DNA of 64,000 bases from Limisphaera sp. (GTDB lineage: Bacteria > Verrucomicrobiota > Verrucomicrobiia > Limisphaerales > Limisphaeraceae): assembly GCA_025057755.1 (NCBI GenBank), contig JANWVC010000011.1, positions 1 to 64,000 of the forward strand, read 5' to 3'. Every line of letters begins with the position of its first letter. Within the stretch, counting starts at the first letter, position 1. The notes beneath the pieces are model-generated. The model saw nothing but the letters and a program-made list of their open reading frames with translations, ran no database searches and had not been told where the DNA came from. The position numbers were made by a program, and so were the translations under genes. This document shows positions 16,269 to 25,569 of this stretch, piece after piece.

Positions 16269-18383
16269 CTAGGGCTGCAGATTGGATGAATGGTTTGCAG
16301 AGCTCCGCGGGCTCAGGCGCTCGAGCTGAAGGCGCGCTTCCGGGTAATCCGGCCGAAGCTGCAGAGCCCGCAACAATAGATTTTGAGCTTCCGCCGTGCG
16401 GCCTTGCCGGAGGCGCAATTGCGCCAGGTTAAACAGAGCCTCAGGGTTATTTGGATTTAAGGCAAGAGCTTTATCGTAAGCCTGTTGGGCTTCCGGCAAC
16501 CGCTGTGTTTCCAACAAGACGTTGGCGAGGTTGTTCCACGCTCTGGAGTCGGCCGGGTTCAGAGACAGCGCTTGACGGAAGGCTTCTTCGGCTTGGCTCC
16601 ATTGTCCGAGCGCTGCCAACGCGTTGCCAAGATTGCTATACGAGGGGCCGTGGCGGGGGCGCAGCCGAACGGCCTCACGTAGGTAGGGCAAGGCATCCGC
16701 CAACCGGCCTTGCATGCCCAGCGCCACTCCGATATTGTTCCACGTATCTGCGTAGGACCGGTCCGATTCCAGCGCCGTGTGGTACATGTTCATGGCCTCT
16801 TCAAATCGGCCCAACGCAGCCAGAACGTTGCCAAGGTTGTTGAGAATCCCCACGTGTTGGGGACGCAAGCGCACGGCCTCCTCCAGATAGGGCAGTGCTT
16901 CGTCGGGACGGCCAGTTTCGGCGAGGGCGTGGCCCAGGTTGTTGAGGGCGTCGGGATATCGTGGGCGAATGGCCAATGCAGCCCGGTATTGGTGGATTGC
17001 TTCCTCCCATCGTCCCTGCAGGGCGTAATAGTAACCCAGATTGTTATGGGCCAGTTCGTTGTTCCGGGTCACGGCCAGCGTGCGCTGAAATAAGGTCTCG
17101 CTGTTTTGCCAAAAGCCGATCTGACGCCAACAAAGAATGGCATAACTGCTGGTGATGGTGCCGCAAACGATCCATAGCCATGGTCCATGCCGAGTCCATG
17201 GGGCTGCGGCCCGTGCTAATGTTTCTGCGGCTGCCAGGCTAAGTCCAACCGCGGGCAGATACGTGTAACGGTCGGCCATGGATTGGATGCCCACTTGCAC
17301 CAGGCCGATCATGGGAACCAACGTCCCGCTGAACCAGGCCCAACCCACCCAGAGGTGAGGCCAATGTTTGCGACGTTGCCACGCGCACAAGGTCAAGGCC
17401 ATTATCAGGGCACTGCTGAGTCCCACCCATGCCAGGGGCCAATGAACTGGATGCGGATACAAAACGGCCAGATCCACCGGCCACAACGTTTTGAGCAAAT
17501 AACGGGCGTACGAGATCGGAACATTCTCCAGTCTGGCCTGCCAGGGAAGAGCTTCCATGGAAGCTACAGCGCCACCGGATTGTTGGGCTCGATAGGTTAC
17601 AACGCAGGATGCTAGAGCTAGGGCGAAAAACGCGGCTTTTTCACGTACCAACGGCCACCAGGCGCGACATAACTTTTTGGCCGCCCCCGACCACCGAACC
17701 CCACCATGAGCCGGCTCAACTCCCTGAGCTGACAAGCGCCGAAACGGCCAATAATCCAGAAGTAGCAACACAAAAGGCAATGAGACCATCGTGGGTTTGC
17801 ACATCAGGGCTGCGGCGTAGGTTGCAAGGGCTGGCAGCCGGAGGGCCTTTGCTTTAAATGTCGAACCTTCTGCCACGCTTCGGCTGTATGCCAATAACGT
17901 GAGCAGACCGAAAAAGAGACTCAGGACGTCCTTCCTTTCGGAGACCCATGCGACGGATTCAACCCGCAGCGGATGCACGGCAAAAAGCAGGGCCGCAAAC
18001 CAGGCGGCGGTGGCATGACGTGTGCATCGGTGGAGTAGCAGGAAAACCATCGCAGCATTGGCCGAGTGCAGGACCAGACTGGTCAGATGATGACCTGCAG
18101 GTCTCAAACCGAACCAAGTTACGTCCAGCATGTGGGAGATCCAGGTCAGCGGATGCCAGTTGCTGGCGTGTAGGGTGCGGAACGCCCACCCGATGCCTTC
18201 CCACCGCAGGCCTGCTTGGACCTGCTCGTTGGCTGTGACGTAGTCCCCGTCGTCATAATCCACAAACCCGCACGTGAGCACTCGGCTGAAGACTCCCGCC
18301 GTGAGGCAAGCGAGGAGCATCGCGCCTAGAAGCTGGAGAAGGGCGCGCCCTTTGTTGGACTTGTGTCCGGCCGACTGGCTCAT
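16269..18383 (-). CDS. TMTC-like polytopic membrane protein with C-terminal TPR repeats (putative glycosyltransferase)
   Basis: 704 residues from the ATG at 18383; an upstream in-frame extension to 18635 is judged non-coding. The N-terminal half is a multi-span membrane domain like GT-C glycosyltransferases of the TMTC/PMT type: CGFVDYDDGDYVTAN, NWHPLTWISHMLDVTWFGL, LFAVHPLRVESVAWVSERKD. The acidic DYDD and the HP..VES loop are the conserved lumenal/periplasmic parts. The C-terminal half (from about residue 455) holds about seven TPR repeats with the LAHNNLGYYYALQGRWEEA consensus. This architecture is common in Verrucomicrobiota and Planctomycetota; its substrate is unknown. It is transcribed toward the ribosomal operon and diverges from the polysaccharide cluster. 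Confidence 0.8.
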   Translation of the reverse strand: MSQSAGHKSNKGRALLQLLGAMLLACLTAGVFSRVLTCGFVDYDDGDYVTANEQVQAGLRWEGIGWAFRTLHASNWHPLTWISHMLDVTWFGLRPAGHHLTSLVLHSANAAMVFLLLHRCTRHATAAWFAALLFAVHPLRVESVAWVSERKDVLSLFFGLLTLLAYSRSVAEGSTFKAKALRLPALATYAAALMCKPTMVSLPFVLLLLDYWPFRRLSAQGVEPAHGGVRWSGAAKKLCRAWWPLVREKAAFFALALASCVVTYRAQQSGGAVASMEALPWQARLENVPISYARYLLKTLWPVDLAVLYPHPVHWPLAWVGLSSALIMALTLCAWQRRKHWPHLWVGWAWFSGTLVPMIGLVQVGIQSMADRYTYLPAVGLSLAAAETLARAAAPWTRHGPWLWIVCGTITSSYAILCWRQIGFWQNSETLFQRTLAVTRNNELAHNNLGYYYALQGRWEEAIHQYRAALAIRPRYPDALNNLGHALAETGRPDEALPYLEEAVRLRPQHVGILNNLGNVLAALGRFEEAMNMYHTALESDRSYADTWNNIGVALGMQGRLADALPYLREAVRLRPRHGPSYSNLGNALAALGQWSQAEEAFRQALSLNPADSRAWNNLANVLLETQRLPEAQQAYDKALALNPNNPEALFNLAQLRLRQGRTAEAQNLLLRALQLRPDYPEARLQLERLSPRSSANHSSNLQP

Positions 18384-18758
18384 GGAGCTTCCGTAAGTTG
18401 CATCCCAAACCTCGCAAAGGATACCATCTGTTCTCAGCTTTTGGAGCAGGCCGGCAAATGTTCGTCTTTTTGTGCTGCATCCTGCCTGTGCAGCAACGGC
18501 CTGGAAGGGATTTCCCGTGATTGCCATTCGATGAGCGACCGGAAGGGACTCGCATTTCGGAAAGCAAGGCCGACAATCGAATTCGCGTGTTTCGAGGTTT
18601 TTCCGCTTGTCAGTTGTGTGTCGCGCTTTGACCATGGGATGGGACGCACCCGCTGCCGCAGAATGTGGCAGGCGCTGTTCTGCGGTTGAGAGACTCGGTT
18701 ACCGGGTGGGTAGGGACCGAGAGTGAGCTGCGATTGGGCGGACGCGCGAGGTTGCATC
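18384..18758. promoter_or_regulatory. Divergent intergenic region between the TMTC-like gene and capE
   Basis: 375 bases separate two divergent genes and must carry both promoters. No strong -35/-10 pair or palindrome was picked out by eye, and no gene is supported. GAGG at 18749-18752, seven bases before the capE ATG, is the likely ribosome binding site. Confidence 0.4.
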
Positions 18759-19793
18759 ATGTCAATTTTTGCGGGCAAAACTCTGTTGATTACCGGAGGC
18801 ACGGGCTCCTTCGGCAACGCGGTGGTACGTCGGTTTTTGGCCACCGATATTGCCGAGATCCGCATCTTTAGTCGGGACGAAAAAAAACAGGATGACATGC
18901 GCCATGAACTGCGCAGTTCCAAAGTTAAGTTTTACATTGGCGATGTACGCAACTACGAAAGCATCCATAATGCGATGCGAGGCGTTAATTTGGTCTTCAA
19001 TGCTGCGGCCTTGAAGCAGGTGCCCTCTTGCGAATTTTACCCCATGGAGGCCGTTTACACCAACGTGATCGGAACCGAGAACACGCTGAATGCCGCCATT
19101 GCAGAAGGCGTTGGCCATGTGATTGTGTTGAGCACCGACAAAGCCGTCTATCCGATCAATGCCATGGGCATGTCCAAGGCGTTGATGGAAAAGGTGGCGG
19201 TGGCTAAAGCTCGCTTGCTTGGGGAACGTCGCCCCACAATTTGTGTCACCCGTTACGGCAATGTCATGGCTTCCCGGGGGTCTGTGATTCCCTTGTTTGT
19301 CAACCAGATTCGCAGTGGCAAACCACTGACCATTACGGATCCTGAGATGACCCGATTTATGATGTCGTTGGACGAAGCGGTGGATTTGGTTTTGTTCGCC
19401 TTTGAGCGGGGCGAACCGGGTGACACCTTTGTGCAAAAGTCGCCTGCGGCTACCATCGGGCAGTTGGCCCGGGTTTTGTTGGCGATTTTTAATGCGAACA
19501 ACGAAATTCGAATCATTGGCACTCGTCATGGGGAAAAGAAGCATGAAACACTTTTGAACCGGGAAGAAATGGTTCGGGCGGAAGATTTGGGCCGGTATTA
19601 CCGCATCCGGCCAGATGCGCGGGACCTGAACTACGCATTGTATTTTGAGCAGGGCGAACGCAAGGTGGCGGAGACCGAGGACTATACCTCGGCCAACACG
19701 CGTCGGCTGACCGACCAGGAGCTCAAGGAGATGCTGCTGCGTTTGCCTTATATCCAAGCCGCGCTGCGCGGCGAGACACCTGCCGGCTTATGA
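18759..19793 (+). CDS. capE: UDP-GlcNAc 4,6-dehydratase/epimerase (CapE/FnlA/WbjB type)
   Basis: 344 residues. An SDR enzyme with the Rossmann motif TGGTGSFG (about residues 11-18). The family's unusual active site, with Met in place of the catalytic Tyr, is visible as MGMSK (in INAMGMSKALMEKV), and NAAALKQVPSCEFYPMEAV is the CapE/PglF-type signature. The enzyme converts UDP-GlcNAc to a 4-keto-6-deoxy sugar with epimerisation, the first step to UDP-N-acetyl-L-fucosamine. The next two genes encode the second and third enzymes. The start at 18759 gives MSIFAGKTLLITGG and has GAGG upstream. Cytoplasmic. Confidence 0.9.
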   Translation: MSIFAGKTLLITGGTGSFGNAVVRRFLATDIAEIRIFSRDEKKQDDMRHELRSSKVKFYIGDVRNYESIHNAMRGVNLVFNAAALKQVPSCEFYPMEAVYTNVIGTENTLNAAIAEGVGHVIVLSTDKAVYPINAMGMSKALMEKVAVAKARLLGERRPTICVTRYGNVMASRGSVIPLFVNQIRSGKPLTITDPEMTRFMMSLDEAVDLVLFAFERGEPGDTFVQKSPAATIGQLARVLLAIFNANNEIRIIGTRHGEKKHETLLNREEMVRAEDLGRYYRIRPDARDLNYALYFEQGERKVAETEDYTSANTRRLTDQELKEMLLRLPYIQAALRGETPAGL

Positions 19794-19819
19794 ACCCTCC
19801 CGACAAGCGGCAGGGTCCT

Positions 19820-20998
19820 ATGAAACGGGTTTTGGTCACGGGGGCTTCCGGATTTATCGGGCGGAATTTGGTGACTGCGCTGCGCCGCCGGGGAGACTTG
19901 GATGTGTTGACCTGCGGCCGGGCGGATCCACCCGGCCGGATGGAAGAGCTTGCCAGCACGGCGGAGGCTGTTGTTCACCTGGCGGGCGTGAATCGGCCCG
20001 CGGACGAGAATGAATTCGTCACCGGAAATGTGGAACTGACTCGCCAACTTTGCCGGGCGTTGGAACGGGCGGGTCGGCGCGCGACCTTGATCCTGACCTC
20101 GTCGATCCAAGCGGAGCTGGACAACCCGTATGGTCGCAGCAAGCGGGCGGCGGAAGTGTTGGCAGAAGCTTACCAACAGTCCGCTGGCGCCGCTGTGTTC
20201 ATTTACCGGCTGCCAAACGTGTTTGGCAAATGGAGTCGGCCGCATTACAACACGGTCGTCGCCACCTTTTGCCACCAGATCAGCCGCGGTCTCCCTGTGC
20301 ACATCAGTGACCCAGCCAGACGATTGCGCCTGGTGTATATCGACGATGTGGTCAGGAGTTTTGAGGGGGTTCTTTTGCAGCCGGAGGTCGTACCGGGTTG
20401 TTACCGTCCCGTTGTAGAACCGGAGTTTTCTATCACGCTCGAAGAATTACACGACCGCATCGTGTCCTTCCGGGATGCAGGGGCTCGGGGTTGCGTGCCG
20501 GACTTGTCCGACCCCTTTCAACGAGCCTTATACGCGACTTACCTATCGTTCTGTGATCCGGCAAACTTAGCGCGCTCCGTGGAGATAAAGCGGGATGCTC
20601 GAGGCTGGTTGTTTGAATTGGTTAAGTCCGTTCAAGCAGGCCAGGTGTTTGTCTCGCTAACTCGGCCCGGAGTAACGCGTGGCCATCACTATCATGACAC
20701 GAAGGTTGAGAAATTTTGCGTCGTTCAAGGTCGAGGTCGAATTCGTCTCCGGCCCGTGCACGGATCGGAAATCCTTGAATATGAGGTGGACGACGAGACG
20801 ATCCGTGTCGTGGAAATTCCTCCGGGATACACGCACTCCATTGAGAATATTGGATCGGTGGACCTGATTACGTTGTTTTGGGCCAGTGAGATCTTTGATC
20901 CGGCCCGGCCCGATACCCACCCGCTGCCCGTGACCGAGTGTGGGATGGAAGAGGATCGTCCTGATACCCGGATGCGAACGGCTCAAAAGCATGCGTAG
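19820..20998 (+). CDS. capF: CapF/FnlB/WbjC-type bifunctional epimerase/reductase
   Basis: 392 residues: an N-terminal NAD-binding SDR domain (VLVTGASGFIGRNLV, about 4-18; YGRSKRAAE with Tyr and Lys of the SDR catalytic pair) fused to a C-terminal cupin domain (about 265-370) with RGHHYHDTKVEKFCVVQG and the PGYTHSIENIG segment. This two-domain layout is specific to CapF, which performs the C3 epimerisation and C4 reduction in UDP-N-acetyl-L-fucosamine synthesis. The cupin histidines suit a metal site. The ATG at 19790, overlapping the capE stop as ATGA, is an alternative start. The 3' end overlaps capG. Confidence 0.9.
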   Translation: MKRVLVTGASGFIGRNLVTALRRRGDLDVLTCGRADPPGRMEELASTAEAVVHLAGVNRPADENEFVTGNVELTRQLCRALERAGRRATLILTSSIQAELDNPYGRSKRAAEVLAEAYQQSAGAAVFIYRLPNVFGKWSRPHYNTVVATFCHQISRGLPVHISDPARRLRLVYIDDVVRSFEGVLLQPEVVPGCYRPVVEPEFSITLEELHDRIVSFRDAGARGCVPDLSDPFQRALYATYLSFCDPANLARSVEIKRDARGWLFELVKSVQAGQVFVSLTRPGVTRGHHYHDTKVEKFCVVQGRGRIRLRPVHGSEILEYEVDDETIRVVEIPPGYTHSIENIGSVDLITLFWASEIFDPARPDTHPLPVTECGMEEDRPDTRMRTAQKHA

Positions 20999-22121
20999 CT
21001 CCCTCAAGGTGATGACGATCGTGGGTACGCGACCGGAACTGATCCGGTTGTCGCGGGTGATCGCAGTGCTGGAGGATGTTACTTCCCACGTGCTGGTTCA
21101 CACTGGTCAGAACTACGATTATGAATTGAACGAAGTTTTCTTCCGTGACCTGGGGTTGCCTCGGCCGCGGCATTATCTGGATGCAGCGGGTCGGACTGCG
21201 GCGGAAACCATCGGCAATACAATCGCCCGTGCCGATGAGGTTTTGGCCAAGGAGAAACCGGACGCGGTTCTGGTCTTGGGTGACACCAACAGTTGTTTGG
21301 CGGTGATTCCGGCCAAACGCCGCAAGATCCCGATCTTTCATATGGAGGCGGGTAACCGATGCTTTGACTTGCGCGTTCCCGAGGAGATCAATCGCCGGAT
21401 CGTGGATCATGTCAGCGACATCAATTTATGTTACACCGACCATGGGCGTCGGTATTTGCTGGCAGAAGGGCTGCCACCGGACCGGGTCATCAAAACTGGG
21501 TCGCCGATGAAGGAGGTGCTGGACTATTATCGGCCCGGAATCGAGGCTAGTGATGTGTTGACCCAGCTGAAGCTTGTGCCGCGCCAGTATTTCGTTGTGA
21601 GTCTGCATCGGGAAGAGAACGTGGACGACCCGCAACATTTGGGTTGTTTGGTGCGAGCACTTAATCTGCTGGCTCGACAGTATGGCTATCCGTTGATTTT
21701 CTCGTGTCATCCTCGTACTCGTCAGCGTCTCCAGAAATCTGGTCTTAAGCTGGATGCGCGCGTGCGGTTGATGCCACCGCTGGGATTTTTTGATTACGTG
21801 GCACTTCAGAAGTCGGCTTTTTGCACGCTTTCCGACAGCGGGACCATCACGGAGGAGTCGTCCATTCTTGGATTTCCCGCTGTCACGGTGCGCGAGGCGC
21901 ACGAACGGCCGGAAGGAATGGATGAAGGCGCGGTGGTCATGACAGGGCTTGACCCGCGTCATATTTTGGAGAGCGTTGCTGTGACGTTGCGATTATTCGA
22001 GCAATTCGGTCCCTGTCGGATGCCACCCGACTATCAAGTGGATCACGTTTCTTGGAAGGTCGCGAAGATCATCCTCAGTTATACTGACTATGTAAACCGC
22101 CGGGTCTGGTACAAACGGTGA
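20991..22121 (+). CDS. capG: UDP-N-acetylglucosamine 2-epimerase-like enzyme (CapG/FnlC/WbjD)
   Basis: 376 residues with the two-Rossmann GT-B-like fold of non-hydrolysing UDP-HexNAc 2-epimerases. Motifs include TIVGTRPELIRLSRV, HTGQNYDYELNEVF, VLGDTNS, MEAGNRCFD, VSLHREENVDD and the C-terminal SDSGTITEESSILG. In context it makes the final C2 epimerisation to UDP-N-acetyl-L-fucosamine; the paralogue WecB is the alternative, but the capE-capF neighbours make CapG far more likely. The ATG at 20991 overlaps the end of capF by eight bases. Confidence 0.9.
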   Translation: MRSSLKVMTIVGTRPELIRLSRVIAVLEDVTSHVLVHTGQNYDYELNEVFFRDLGLPRPRHYLDAAGRTAAETIGNTIARADEVLAKEKPDAVLVLGDTNSCLAVIPAKRRKIPIFHMEAGNRCFDLRVPEEINRRIVDHVSDINLCYTDHGRRYLLAEGLPPDRVIKTGSPMKEVLDYYRPGIEASDVLTQLKLVPRQYFVVSLHREENVDDPQHLGCLVRALNLLARQYGYPLIFSCHPRTRQRLQKSGLKLDARVRLMPPLGFFDYVALQKSAFCTLSDSGTITEESSILGFPAVTVREAHERPEGMDEGAVVMTGLDPRHILESVAVTLRLFEQFGPCRMPPDYQVDHVSWKVAKIILSYTDYVNRRVWYKR

Positions 22122-22172
22122 GCAGTGGCACCGGCACATGCAACCGGCGCATCATCGGGGTCGGAGGAGCTG

Positions 22173-23438
22173 ATGCGACTACGGGTATTGACCCATACCT
22201 TTCCGCCCAGTACGCACGCTAATGCCAAACGCCCGTTTTACGTGGTGCGTCATGCTTTGGCCCAGGGTTGGGAAGTGGAAGTGATCACGAGTTTCTGGGC
22301 CGTGCCTCCGGGAAACCCGGAAACGCTGCATCATCCGCGGCTGCGCATTCGGCGATGGCATGATCCCGTGCTGGATTGGCAACGGCGTTTCCAGTCGTGG
22401 CCGGTCCTGTATCGTTGGGCGGTATATCTTTCGGCCGCGGTGATGTTTCCAGATGCTTGCGCCAGTTGGGCACGAGGTGTCTTGAAATACGCGCAGGGGG
22501 CGTTGCCCGCGGATCGGACCGTTGCTTACATCCTGCCTGCCTCATGGTTGCTGGCTGGGCGGATGGGATCTGTCGTGAATCGCAGCTGGGTTTTTGATTA
22601 TCAGGAACCGGTTACGCCGCAGCAGCTTCGGTTGAAGCGTCGCTCGCCTCTCCAAAGGCTGTGGCGCAAAAGGCTGCAGAATTTGGAACGGGCCACGTTG
22701 CACCAAGCGGGTCGGATCTTGTTCACTTCGGAAACTAATCGGCAGGCATATGTACGCCTGGGTCTGGCTCCGGCGGAGCGCACGGTTCATGTACCGTATT
22801 TCTACGATGCCTCTGTGTTTGAGCGTCCCGCCCCGGAACCGGCGCCCGGCTTTGAGGTGGTTTATTTTGGGACCTTCGATTGGCGAGGTGCTCGCAGTCC
22901 GGAAACCTTCCTTTGCGCTCTGGCGGAGTTTCTGAGGGTGCATCCGGAAGCGCGTGCTCAGACGCGATTTCGGTTGCATGGTCAATGGCCGGCCCTTTGG
23001 GACGCGCGGGTTCGGGAGCTGGCGTTGGCGGATGTTTTCATTCGCGGTCGCATGTTAGACTACGAGGAGTATCTCGAAGAGGTTCGGCGCAGTCCGATCC
23101 TGCTGCTTGTGGTTTCACCGGCTCACGATCTGTACATGCCGAGTAAGATTGTGGATTACCTGGGTGCGCGGCGCCCGATTTTGGGCATGGTCCCTTCGGG
23201 CTCTGAAATGCATGCCCTCCTGGTAAAAGCAGGATTCGGGCGGTACTGTGCGGATCCCGGAGATATTGCCGGCACGCGGAGCCTTTTGGAACAACTCTGG
23301 GAAGCGTACAGATGGGGCACGCTCCAGGCGCCGCCCGGAGACCGGAGTTTTTGGTCCTCTGAAACGCAGTTGCCTTTTTATCTCCAGTTGGTGGAATCCG
23401 CTTCCACGGATCCAATCCTCTCCAAGGCAGGTCGGTGA
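22173..23438 (+). CDS. GT4 glycosyltransferase, probably the L-FucNAc transferase partner
   Basis: 421 residues. It begins MRLRVLTHTFPPSTHANAKR, like GT-B glycosyltransferases of family 4, and carries the FTSETNRQAY mid-domain segment, the VYFGTFDWRGARSPETF junction, and a C-terminal donor domain with LYMPSKIVDYLGARRPILG (the loop near the conserved E/K-x7-E region). A GGAGG at 22162-22167 precedes the ATG at 22173. It follows capE-F-G by 51 bases in the same strand, as WbuB-type L-FucNAc transferases follow fnlABC in other bacteria. Transfer of L-FucNAc is therefore inference from position and fold only. Confidence 0.78.
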   Translation: MRLRVLTHTFPPSTHANAKRPFYVVRHALAQGWEVEVITSFWAVPPGNPETLHHPRLRIRRWHDPVLDWQRRFQSWPVLYRWAVYLSAAVMFPDACASWARGVLKYAQGALPADRTVAYILPASWLLAGRMGSVVNRSWVFDYQEPVTPQQLRLKRRSPLQRLWRKRLQNLERATLHQAGRILFTSETNRQAYVRLGLAPAERTVHVPYFYDASVFERPAPEPAPGFEVVYFGTFDWRGARSPETFLCALAEFLRVHPEARAQTRFRLHGQWPALWDARVRELALADVFIRGRMLDYEEYLEEVRRSPILLLVVSPAHDLYMPSKIVDYLGARRPILGMVPSGSEMHALLVKAGFGRYCADPGDIAGTRSLLEQLWEAYRWGTLQAPPGDRSFWSSETQLPFYLQLVESASTDPILSKAGR

Positions 23439-23560
23439 AGCACTGCTCCAAAAAGCGCATATTTTGTCCAGCATGCCTGTGAGGGTTGCAAAGGGTTGAA
23501 GCGGGTGAATGGAATCGGAAAAGGCTGGCAAAGTCCGTACTTTTGGGCCTCCAAGCTGCG

Positions 23561-23599
23561 CAGAAAAAGAAAGCGGCCGCAGAGAAAACCGCGGCCGCT
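23561..23599 (-). terminator. Rho-independent terminator for the minus-strand gene at 23709
   Basis: A perfect 9-bp stem, AGCGGCCGC (23572-23580) with GCGGCCGCT (23591-23599) and a 10-base loop. Read on the minus strand it is followed by TTTCTTTTTCTG (complement of 23560-23571). It lies about 110 bases downstream of the minus-strand gene's stop. On the plus strand the U-tract is absent, so it is unidirectional. Confidence 0.75.
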
Positions 23600-23708
23600 G
23601 CGTCGGGGAAACCCGGGTAGATCTCTTTCCTCGGTGCGGCTCCTGTCCCACCTCGAGCGTTGTCGCCCGGGGCCCCCTGGAACGGGAGTCAAACCGGGGA
23701 ACGACCTC

Positions 23709-24113
23709 TTATTCCTTGACCCGTTTGGCTTCCCAATCGCGGGTGGTTTTCTCCCCGTCCCGATCGCGCTCGGTGGTGCCTTTGATGGTGTCGCCCTCTA
23801 TCTTCCCCTTGTAGGAGATCACCACTGTTTGGCCGTTCCACTCGCGCGTGACCTTAAAGGAAAGTTCCCCGTTTTCGAATTTGAGATCTTGTACAGGAGT
23901 TTCCGTGTTGTTGCGCCCGGTGACCGTGCCGGTCAGTTTGTCGCCTTCCTGCTTGATCGTAAGCGTGGTTTCGATGGTTTGATCCCCCCTTTGAATGGTC
24001 CATTTCCATTTTCCGACCGGCGAAGGTGTATCTGCAGCACTGCTGAGCGAGAGCCAGCTCAGCCAAGCGATCAGTCCAAAAATGGCGTTCAAGGAGCGCA
24101 GCGATGTTTTCAT
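23709..24113 (-). CDS. Small exported beta-barrel-like protein of unknown function
   Basis: 134 residues with a clear signal peptide: basic MKTSLRS, a hydrophobic stretch LNAIFGLIAWLSWLSLSSA, cleavage before ADTPSP. The mature part is a repetitive beta-strand series (GKWKWTIQRGDQTIETTL, TIKQEGDKLTGTVTGRNN, FENGELSFKVTREWNGQTV) reminiscent of small lipocalin-like or DUF-type export proteins common in Planctomycetota/Verrucomicrobiota. No catalytic residue is evident. It is followed by its own terminator and lies between two plus-strand genes, so it is a single-gene transcript. Confidence 0.75.
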   Translation of the reverse strand: MKTSLRSLNAIFGLIAWLSWLSLSSAADTPSPVGKWKWTIQRGDQTIETTLTIKQEGDKLTGTVTGRNNTETPVQDLKFENGELSFKVTREWNGQTVVISYKGKIEGDTIKGTTERDRDGEKTTRDWEAKRVKE

Positions 24114-24373
24114 GGCAGTCCTTTCTGTGGTGGGATTGCGGCTCTTAAATGCCTGCGTCCGCGAATTTGTTTGTTTACCGGCGAATATTTATTCGTCCTG
24201 CCGGTAGGCTGTCAAGTCGAACCCGTTCAAAGAGACTGAGAGGTACCGGACGCTCAGGCGGGTAAGGGGTTTGGGCCTTGGACCACGCCAGTGGCGAACG
24301 ATGGTTCGAGGGCGAGGTCATGGTTGGTTGACAGCAGGTGGGTCCCGGCTAAGATGGCGATTCATAAGTAATC

Positions 24374-25381
24374 ATGAATCGGCAACCGCATGTGGCTGTG
24401 GTCGGTGCGACGGGTGCCGTCGGCATCGAGATGATCCGGACGCTGGAACGCAGAGATTTCCCTGTAGGGCGACTGACTCTGCTGGCGTCGGCCCGGTCTG
24501 CGGGCAAACGGCTTTCGTTCCGGGGGGAGCAGATTCCCGTTGAAGAACTAAAACCGGAGTCGTTTCACGGTGTGGACCTGGCCCTGTTCAGCGCGGGAGG
24601 CAGCATTTCCAAACAGTTTGCCCCTGAGGCGGTGAAGGCGGGGTGTGTGGTCGTGGACAATTCCAGTGCGTTCCGGATGGACGAGACAGTGCCGCTAGTG
24701 GTGCCGGAGATCAACGGTGAAGATGTGCGGTGGCACCGCGGCATCATTGCCAATCCGAATTGCACCACGGCGATTACGTTGATGGCCCTGTATCCGCTTC
24801 ATCGGGCGTTTGGATGCCGACGGATCTTTGCCGCCAGCTACCAAGCTGTGTCCGGTACTGGGGCGCGTGCCATTGCGGAACTGGAGCGCCAGGTGCGGCA
24901 GATTGTGCAAGGCGAGTCGATCACTCGCGAGGTTTATCCACATCAGATTGCCTTCAATGTATTGCCGCATGTGGATGCGTTTCTACCCAACGGTTACACG
25001 CGCGAAGAGATGAAGATGGAGAATGAAGGACGGAAAATTATGCATCACCCGACGTTCCGGGCTAGCGTCACATGTGTGCGAGTGCCGGTCTACCGGGCGC
25101 ATTCGGTTGCAGTCAGCGCTGAATTCGAGCGACCGGTGACGGTGGAGGCAGCGTTGCAGGTATTACGGCAGGCGCCCGGACTGGACGTGGTGGACGATCC
25201 TTCGCGGTGCGAATATCCGATGCCGCTCTATCAGGCGGGGAAGGACAATTGTGCAGTAGGTCGTATTCGGAAAGATTGTGCGTTCGACAACGGCTTGTGC
25301 TTTTGGGTTTGTGGCGATCAGTTATTGAAGGGAGCGGCTTTGAATGCGGTGCAGATTGCAGAATTGTTATTGGCCGGCTGA
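24374..25381 (+). CDS. asd: Aspartate-semialdehyde dehydrogenase
   Basis: 335 residues, the standard length of the Gram-positive/archaeal-like branch. It reduces aspartyl phosphate with NADPH to the semialdehyde, the branch point to Lys/DAP, Met and Thr. The N-terminal VAVVGATGAVGIEMIRTL is the nucleotide-binding motif. The catalytic cysteine is C130 in ANPNCTT, and the active-site histidine lies in the VPVYRAHSVAVS region (RAHS). It stands alone, not in a lysine operon. The ATG at 24374 gives MNRQPHVAVVGATG; no strong ribosome binding site precedes it. Confidence 0.96.
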   Translation: MNRQPHVAVVGATGAVGIEMIRTLERRDFPVGRLTLLASARSAGKRLSFRGEQIPVEELKPESFHGVDLALFSAGGSISKQFAPEAVKAGCVVVDNSSAFRMDETVPLVVPEINGEDVRWHRGIIANPNCTTAITLMALYPLHRAFGCRRIFAASYQAVSGTGARAIAELERQVRQIVQGESITREVYPHQIAFNVLPHVDAFLPNGYTREEMKMENEGRKIMHHPTFRASVTCVRVPVYRAHSVAVSAEFERPVTVEAALQVLRQAPGLDVVDDPSRCEYPMPLYQAGKDNCAVGRIRKDCAFDNGLCFWVCGDQLLKGAALNAVQIAELLLAG

Positions 25382-25569
25382 TTTGCCGGCTCACACGCGG
25401 AAGCAAGCCAGGGGCGTGACTACGCACTTACTCGGATGATATCAGCGGGAGAAACCGCCGGGAGGGTCGGTTGGCATCAGTATGGTTCCACACTCAGATG
25501 GCTTTGGCGCACCACGTGCCTCTTGTGATTGGCGTTTCCAAGAGATCGCCGCGAAAATAAGAGGGATTC

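Noticed and set aside
18384..18635. In-frame N-terminal extension of the TMTC-like gene (to 18635)
   Set aside because: The extra residues are not hydrophobic or signal-like and do not resemble the family; ATG 18383 gives the natural start.
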